Origin: JBBSUX01 sp038234045
GTDB taxonomy: Bacteria; Pseudomonadota; Gammaproteobacteria; Burkholderiales; Burkholderiaceae_C
Length of the DNA: 6,009 nucleotides
Direction of reading: 5' to 3'
Assembly: GCA_038234045.1 (NCBI GenBank)
Contig: JBBSUX010000217.1
Coordinates: forward strand, 1 to 6,009
Both the position numbers and the translations under genes were made by a program. Positions 1-6,009 of the stretch are shown piece after piece. The notes below the pieces were generated by a model. That model worked only from the letters and a program-made list of their open reading frames with translations, was not told the origin of the DNA and searched no databases. Position 1 is the first letter of the stretch. Every line of letters begins with the position of its first letter.

Positions 1-410
1 CCATCCTGAAAAACGTCCCCACGCACATGGGCCGCAATGCGGACGATCTGGCCTACATATTGGCCAATCTGAAGGATCTGGTGGTCAAGGAGGTGCACGG
101 CGCCGGCGGCTACGGCATGCTGATCGGCCCGGCATCGACGCATGCCGAGATCGAGGAATTCAGGAAAGCCATCCTCGCCAAGCCCGAAGGCTATATCGCG
201 CAACCGACGCTGAGCCTTTCGAGCTGTCCCACCTTCGTCGAATCAGGCGTGGCGCCGCGCCACATCGATCTGCGGCCGTTCGTGCTATCCGGCAAGCAGG
301 TGCAAATGGCACCCGGCGGCCTGACCCGCGTAGCGCTCAAGGACGGCTCGCTCGTCGTCAACTCGTCACAGGGCGGCGGCACCAAAGACACCTGGGTACT
401 AGAAGCATGA
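1..410 (+). CDS. Circularly permuted type-2 ATP-grasp protein, C-terminal fragment (5' end outside window)
   Basis: The open frame runs in from the left edge (first full codon at base 3) and stops at TGA 408-410, so about 135 residues are visible. From memory the family is about 470-500 residues, so this is roughly the last quarter. The ATG at 27 lies inside a conserved stretch and is not a start. Family-typical C-terminal motifs are visible: HMGRNADDL near the left edge, the segment IDLRPFVLSGK, then PGGLTRVA, and NSSQGGGTKDTWVL just before the stop. ATP-grasp enzymes join a carboxylate to an amine through an acyl-phosphate. This permuted subfamily (DUF404/DUF407) is predicted from comparative genomics to make or attach a peptide, but its substrate is unknown. 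The next gene, 67 bp downstream on the same strand, encodes its usual alpha-E partner, so the two are probably co-transcribed. Family assignment is strong; function is inferred. Confidence 0.9.
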   Translation, partial: ILKNVPTHMGRNADDLAYILANLKDLVVKEVHGAGGYGMLIGPASTHAEIEEFRKAILAKPEGYIAQPTLSLSSCPTFVESGVAPRHIDLRPFVLSGKQVQMAPGGLTRVALKDGSLVVNSSQGGGTKDTWVLEA

Positions 411-465
411 TGCAGATCCAAAAAATCAACCGATGTGCGCCGCGCATGCGGTGTTTTCCGCTTTC

Positions 466-470
466 AGGGA
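466..470 (+). promoter_or_regulatory. Ribosome binding site deciding the alpha-E start
   Basis: AGGGA at 466-470 sits 7 nt before the ATG at 478. The alternative in-frame ATG at 433 is preceded by AAAAAATCAACCG, with no purine-rich Shine-Dalgarno match, and would add 15 residues that do not resemble the family N-terminus. This supports 478 as the start. Confidence 0.65.
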
Positions 471-1471
471 TGAGCCTATGTTGAGCCGTACTGCCGATCA
501 CCTTTTCTGGATGGCGCGTTACACCGAGCGGGCTGAGAACACCGCGCGCATGCTGGACATCAACTACCAGACATCCCTGTTGCCGCAGTCGACAGAAATG
601 GCATACGCGGGCTGGCAGGGCATGCTCACCATCAGCGAGCTGCTGCCGGCCTACACCAAGCTGCATGGGGCGACCACAGCAGATTCAGTGATGAATTTCA
701 TGGTGCGCAACGAGGACAACCCGTCTTCCATCGTGTCATGTCTGAAAGCCGCACGCGAAAACGCGCGCGCCGTGCGTGGGGTGCTGACTACCGAAGCCTG
801 GGAAACGCAGAACCAGACCTGGCTCGAGGTGAATCGCATGCTGCGGGAAGGTGATTTCGAGCGCGACCCGGGCCAGTTCTTCGAGTGGGTGAAGTTCCGC
901 TCGCACCTCTCGCGCGGGGTGACAGTGGGCACCATGCTGATGGATGAGGCACTGCACTTCATGCGCATTGGCACCTTCCTTGAGCGTGCCGACAACACGG
1001 CACGCCTGGTGGATACCAAGTTCCACGCGCTGCGCACCGATTTCTTTGGCGACGACAGCACTGAGCGCGTCGAGGAATACGACTTTTATTACTGGAGCGC
1101 GATCCTGCGCAGCGTCTCGGGCTTCGAAATTTACCGGCGCGTCTACCGCGACGTGATCCGGCCTGAAAAGGTCGCGGAACTGCTCATTCTGCGGGCCGAC
1201 ATGCCGCGCTCGCTTCACGCCAGCCTGAATGAGGTGGTGAACAACCTTGCGCTTGTCATCAACCACCCCGCCAGCACCAGCGCGCGCAAGGCCGGGAAAT
1301 TGCGTGCCGACCTGCAGTTCGGTCAGATCGACGAGATCCTGGCGGGTGGCCTGCACGCGTTTTTGACGCAGTTTCTCGACCGTGTGAACGAATTGGGCGC
1401 GCACATCATTCGGGAGTTCCTGATCTCTCCGCAGACGCAGGCGGAAACCAGAGCAGAAGAAACGCGCGCTT

Positions 1472-3847
<2,376 letters not shown>

Positions 3848-3856
3848 GAATCAGAT

Positions 3857-3887
3857 AAAAAATCAGAGGTGCCGGCATGAGCCAGCA
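3857..3887 (-). terminator. Hairpin plus T6 tract between the transglycosylase gene and parC (possible weak terminator or attenuator)
   Basis: On the minus strand TGCTGGC (3887-3881), loop TCAT, then GCCGGCA (3876-3870, with 3877 closing the loop) form a 7-bp stem with one G-U wobble. A spacer CCTCTGA and then TTTTTT (3862-3857) follow. On the plus strand the wobble becomes a C-A mismatch, so the fold favours RNA made from the minus strand. The 7-nt gap between stem and U tract is too long for a canonical intrinsic terminator, so partial termination, pausing or 3'-end protection of the transglycosylase mRNA are all possible. It could be chance. Confidence 0.3.
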
Positions 3888-3892
3888 GAAAG

Positions 3893-4852
3893 TCAGGAGG
3901 CGGAAGTGTCGGCTGAATCTGCGGCAACAGAGTCCGCATCAGAAGGCGGTCGCGTCGAAATCACAGCGGCGGGCGCCGCAGAGTTGGATGTATCTGACGC
4001 CGGAAAAGGCGGCATTACCAGTTCGACAGGCGGCAGGTTGCCCCGCCCGATTGCGCCGCCAATCTGCATGCGGATGCGCGCCGGCACACGAGCACCTCGG
4101 GTAGGCGCAACACCGCCAACACCGGCAGCGTCGGGCTTGAGGTAAGCGTAGAGCTGCAACACGGTCTTCACGTAATTCTGCGTTTCGCGGTAAGGCGGCA
4201 CCTTGCCACCGGCCTGATCGACGGCGCCCGGCCCGGCGTTGTAGGCCGCCAGCGCCAGATCCAATTGGCCGGAAAAGCGCTGCATCAGATCCGCAAGATA
4301 GCGCGCACCAGCAGCGATATTGACCTGTGGATCGAAGAGCTTGGCGGCCTGCGTGCGGCGCCGGTCTGCGCGCACGCCGTAGCGCTCTGCGGTTGCTGGC
4401 ATGAGCTGCATCAGGCCGAGCGCGCCCTTGGGCGATACCGCCCGGGCATCAAAGCCCGACTCGGTCGCGACCACTGCCTGCAGCAGCGCGTAGTCAATGC
4501 CGTGCTCCCGGGCGGCTGCGGTGAGCGCTGTGCGCGCAGGCCGATAGCCCGGCGATGCCTTGAACAAGTTGAGCAAAGTCTGAGCCGCCGCACCAGGTGC
4601 TCGGGGCGGCGCCCGGGAGGCGGTGGCGCTGCGCGGCGCACTTAATCCGTCACTGGTGTCGAAGCTTTGCCCAGCCCGAAAGAAGATTTTGTAGCGGGCA
4701 TCTAGCGGCTCTGAAGCGAAATGCGCAACCCCGTGATCGTCGAGGAAGCCGTAGATGTCTTCCGCCGATGCGGAGGCGGAAAAGGTAGCGCAGGCTGCGA
4801 ACCCGAGTGCAAGGAAGAGCAGACGGAAAGCCGCCGGGCGAATCAAGGACAT
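3893..4852 (-). CDS. Exported lytic transglycosylase (family 1, GH23 SLT domain, with N-terminal DUF4124-like segment)
   Basis: The gene encodes 319 residues from ATG (4852-4850) to TGA (3895-3893). It should cleave the MurNAc-GlcNAc glycosidic bond of peptidoglycan in the periplasm, forming 1,6-anhydro ends. Residues 1-30 look like a signal peptide: Arg5 and Arg10, a hydrophobic core LLFLALGFAA, and a likely cleavage after SASA. The Cys at 21 follows FAA, a poor lipobox, so a lipoprotein is possible but less likely. Residues 31-58 (DIYGFLDDHGVAHFASEPLD) resemble DUF4124. The SLT domain covers about 105-240: catalytic Glu131 in ATESGFDARAVS (codon 4462-4460), GALGLMQLMP (143-152), ALAAYNAGPG (200-209) and ETQNYV (223-228). 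The tail from about 284 is Ala/Ser/Asp-rich low complexity. The frame stays open upstream to a TTG at 4945 (ATG at 4942), but that would put 31 extra residues before the signal peptide. No convincing Shine-Dalgarno precedes 4852. It lies between parE and parC on the same strand. Confidence 0.9.
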   Translation of the reverse strand: MSLIRPAAFRLLFLALGFAACATFSASASAEDIYGFLDDHGVAHFASEPLDARYKIFFRAGQSFDTSDGLSAPRSATASRAPPRAPGAAAQTLLNLFKASPGYRPARTALTAAAREHGIDYALLQAVVATESGFDARAVSPKGALGLMQLMPATAERYGVRADRRRTQAAKLFDPQVNIAAGARYLADLMQRFSGQLDLALAAYNAGPGAVDQAGGKVPPYRETQNYVKTVLQLYAYLKPDAAGVGGVAPTRGARVPARIRMQIGGAIGRGNLPPVELVMPPFPASDTSNSAAPAAVISTRPPSDADSVAADSADTSAS

Positions 4853-4872
4853 CCGGGCAATTTTCGTCTTCT

Positions 4873-4918
4873 GCTCGCTGGCGTGCCTTATCCCGGTTGC
4901 AAGCGTTGACAAGCGAGC
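4873..4918 (-). repeat. 7-bp inverted repeat in the transglycosylase leader
   Basis: GCTCGCT (plus 4873-4879) and AGCGAGC (plus 4912-4918) are perfectly complementary with 32 nt between them. In minus-strand RNA the stem would end about 20 nt before the ATG at 4852, leaving an A-rich single-stranded stretch before the start. The long loop makes the structure weak, and chance is likely in GC-rich DNA. Confidence 0.25.
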
Positions 4919-4944
4919 CAACTGGCCAAGCTCATAAATCATCA

Positions 4945-4973
4945 ATTAAATATGGCTCTAACGCTTATTGCAT
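4945..4973 (-). promoter_or_regulatory. Possible weak sigma-70-type promoter for the transglycosylase gene (and parC)
   Basis: On the minus strand TTTAAT (4950-4945) matches the -10 consensus TATAAT at five of six positions. Exactly 17 bp upstream, ATGCAA (4973-4968) matches TTGACA at only three of six. Transcription would begin near 4938, giving a leader of about 85 nt before the ATG at 4852. The AT-rich local composition against a GC-rich background supports it modestly. Confidence 0.3.
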
Positions 4974-4978
4974 AAGCG
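4962..4978. repeat. Perfect 17-bp palindrome upstream of the transglycosylase gene
   Basis: CGCTTAT-TGC-ATAAGCG is a perfect 7-bp inverted repeat with a 3-bp centre. If the adjacent promoter call is right, it overlaps the -35 region, where a repressor or activator dimer could bind. As RNA it would be a short hairpin with no following T tract, so it is a poor intrinsic terminator for parE. No known regulator motif is recognised. Confidence 0.45.
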
Positions 4979-5086
4979 CAACCAGCTACAAAGTAGATAG
5001 TGTGAAGCTGGATCCCAAACGAGCCTGAAAGACGGCGCAGTGAGGTGCCAATACTGCGGTACGCGCCATCCGCGTTTACGCCGCGC

Positions 5087-6009
5087 TCAGACATCCACTT
5101 CCACATCGTCGCCGCGCAGCTCCATCAATTCGCGGCGCGAAGCGGCTTCGCCCTTGCCCATCAGCTTGGTGATCTCTCCGCCGGTCTGCACGGTGTCGAA
5201 GCGACCAAGCCGCACCTGCAACAGGCGCCGCGTGTCGGGGTTCAGCGTGGTTTCCCACAACTGCTCGGCACTCATTTCGCCCAGGCCCTTGAAGCGGCTG
5301 ATAGACCAGGCTGATTCGCGCACGCCGTCCTTGCGCAGTTTGTCGAGAATGGCGGTGAGCTCCGCCTCGTCCAGCGCATACATCTTGGCGGCGGGCTTTT
5401 TGCCGCGCGCGGGCGCATCGACGCGGTAGAGCGGCGGGCGCGCCACATACACATGGCCGGTGTCGATCAATTTCGGAAAATGGCGGAAGAAGAGCGTCAA
5501 CAGCAGCACCTGGATGTGCGAGCCATCGACGTCGGCATCGCTCAGGATGCAGATCTTTCCGTAGCGCAGGCCGGACAGGTCCGGCGTATCGCCGGAGCCA
5601 TGCGGATCGACGCCGATAGCAACGGCGATGTCGTGGATTTCGGTGTTGGCGAAGAGCCGGTCGCGGTCTACTTCCCAGGTGTTGAGCACCTTGCCACGCA
5701 GGGGCAGCACCGCCTGCGATTCCTTGTCGCGGCCCATCTTCGCGCTGCCGCCAGCGGAATCGCCTTCCACCAGAAAGACTTCGTTGTGGGCAATGTCGCG
5801 GCTCTCGCAATCTGTGAGCTTGCCGGGCAGCACTGCTACGCCGGAGCCCTTGCGCTTCTCGACCTTCTGCCCGGCTTTCTGGCGCGTTTGCGCCGCCTTG
5901 ATGGCGAGCTCGGCCAGCTTTTTGCCGTATTCGACATGCTCGTTCAACCACAGCTCGAGCGCCGGGCGTACGAACGATGACACCAGCCGCACGGCATCAC
6001 GTGAATTGA
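5087..6009 (-). CDS. parE: DNA topoisomerase IV subunit B, C-terminal half (5' end outside window)
   Basis: The frame enters from the right edge (first full codon 6007-6005) and ends at TGA (5089-5087), giving 306 residues, about half of a ParE of roughly 630-660. The apparent start at 5992 is an internal GTG. ParE is the ATPase and TOPRIM subunit of topoisomerase IV and works with ParC. The visible part covers the end of the transducer domain (FVRPALELWLNEHV) and the TOPRIM domain. The latter has EGDSAGG (5767-5747), whose Glu coordinates Mg2+, LPLRGKVLNTWEV, which marks ParE rather than GyrB, and the metal-binding DADVDG (5539-5522). RFKGLGEM, then ETTLNPDTRRL and the C-terminal LMGKGEAASRREL...VEVDV match the ParE end; there is no GyrB-type insert. 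Asn (codon 5647-5645) occupies the position of E. coli Ser458. The ATPase domain lies outside the window. It is followed on the same strand by the transglycosylase and parC. Confidence 0.96.
   Translation of the reverse strand, partial: NSRDAVRLVSSFVRPALELWLNEHVEYGKKLAELAIKAAQTRQKAGQKVEKRKGSGVAVLPGKLTDCESRDIAHNEVFLVEGDSAGGSAKMGRDKESQAVLPLRGKVLNTWEVDRDRLFANTEIHDIAVAIGVDPHGSGDTPDLSGLRYGKICILSDADVDGSHIQVLLLTLFFRHFPKLIDTGHVYVARPPLYRVDAPARGKKPAAKMYALDEAELTAILDKLRKDGVRESAWSISRFKGLGEMSAEQLWETTLNPDTRRLLQVRLGRFDTVQTGGEITKLMGKGEAASRRELMELRGDDVEVDV

Larger units (their letters stand above)
4853..5086 (-). other. Spacer between parE and the transglycosylase gene (234 bp)
   Basis: No credible gene is seen here. 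Short open frames lack family resemblance and ribosome binding sites. The part at 4931-4980 is clearly more AT-rich than the flanking genes and contains a promoter-like -10 box and a perfect palindrome. The part at 4873-4918 contains a long-loop inverted repeat that would fall in the transglycosylase mRNA leader. Just after the parE stop there is no strong hairpin with a T tract, so read-through from parE is possible. Confidence 0.55.

Noticed and set aside
433..477. Upstream ATG at 433 for the alpha-E gene
   Set aside because: There is no Shine-Dalgarno before it, and the extra 15 residues do not fit the family N-terminus, while AGGGA precedes 478.
4853..4945. Upstream start (TTG 4945 or ATG 4942) for the transglycosylase
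   Set aside because: It would place 31 residues ahead of a well-formed signal peptide, would put the start inside the -10-like box, and has no ribosome binding site.
5034..5067. Possible terminator after parE (CGCAG/CTGCG or GGCGC/GCGCC pairings on the minus strand)
   Set aside because: The stems are only 5 bp with loops of 13-24 nt, the alternatives exclude each other, and no T tract follows.
5072..5081. Palindrome GCGTTTACGC just after the parE stop
   Set aside because: It is a 4-bp arm palindrome, common by chance at this composition, with no supporting context.
5076..5951. 291-codon minus-strand frame overlapping parE
   Set aside because: It is the same strand but a shifted frame of parE, with Arg/Ala-rich composition and no conserved motifs. 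parE itself has all the TOPRIM motifs.

Overview
The window is a GC-rich, gene-dense piece of a bacterial chromosome. Protein features (ParC, ParE, and a DUF4124-like lytic transglycosylase lying between them) look like a betaproteobacterium, probably Burkholderiales. This is judged by eye from remembered family sequences; no search was run. I see no tRNA, rRNA, insertion sequence, prophage or CRISPR.

Left part, plus strand (1-1503): the 3' end of a circularly permuted type-2 ATP-grasp protein (cut by the window edge) is followed by a complete alpha-E (DUF403) protein starting at 478. Comparative genomics links these two families to a predicted but poorly characterised peptide-ligation/amidoligase system. 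Its usual transglutaminase-like partner is not downstream here, because the module runs directly into parC from the opposite strand.

Right part, minus strand (1472-6009): read in the direction of transcription, it holds the C-terminal half of parE (topoisomerase IV subunit B, cut by the window edge), an exported family-1 lytic transglycosylase, and a complete parC (topoisomerase IV subunit A). ParE and ParC together form the enzyme that decatenates sister chromosomes. The gene between them encodes a peptidoglycan-cleaving enzyme. The parE to transglycosylase gap is about 234 bp and holds a possible weak promoter with an overlapping palindrome. The transglycosylase to parC gap is 45 bp and holds a hairpin followed by a T6 tract on the transcribed strand.

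The alpha-E gene and parC converge and overlap tail to tail by 32 bp, so no dedicated terminator separates them. The window is mostly ordinary core genome. The points worth a second look are the uncharacterised ATP-grasp/alpha-E module, the natural non-serine residues at quinolone-contact positions of both topoisomerase IV subunits, the convergent overlap, and the small RNA-level and palindromic structures in the minus-strand spacers.
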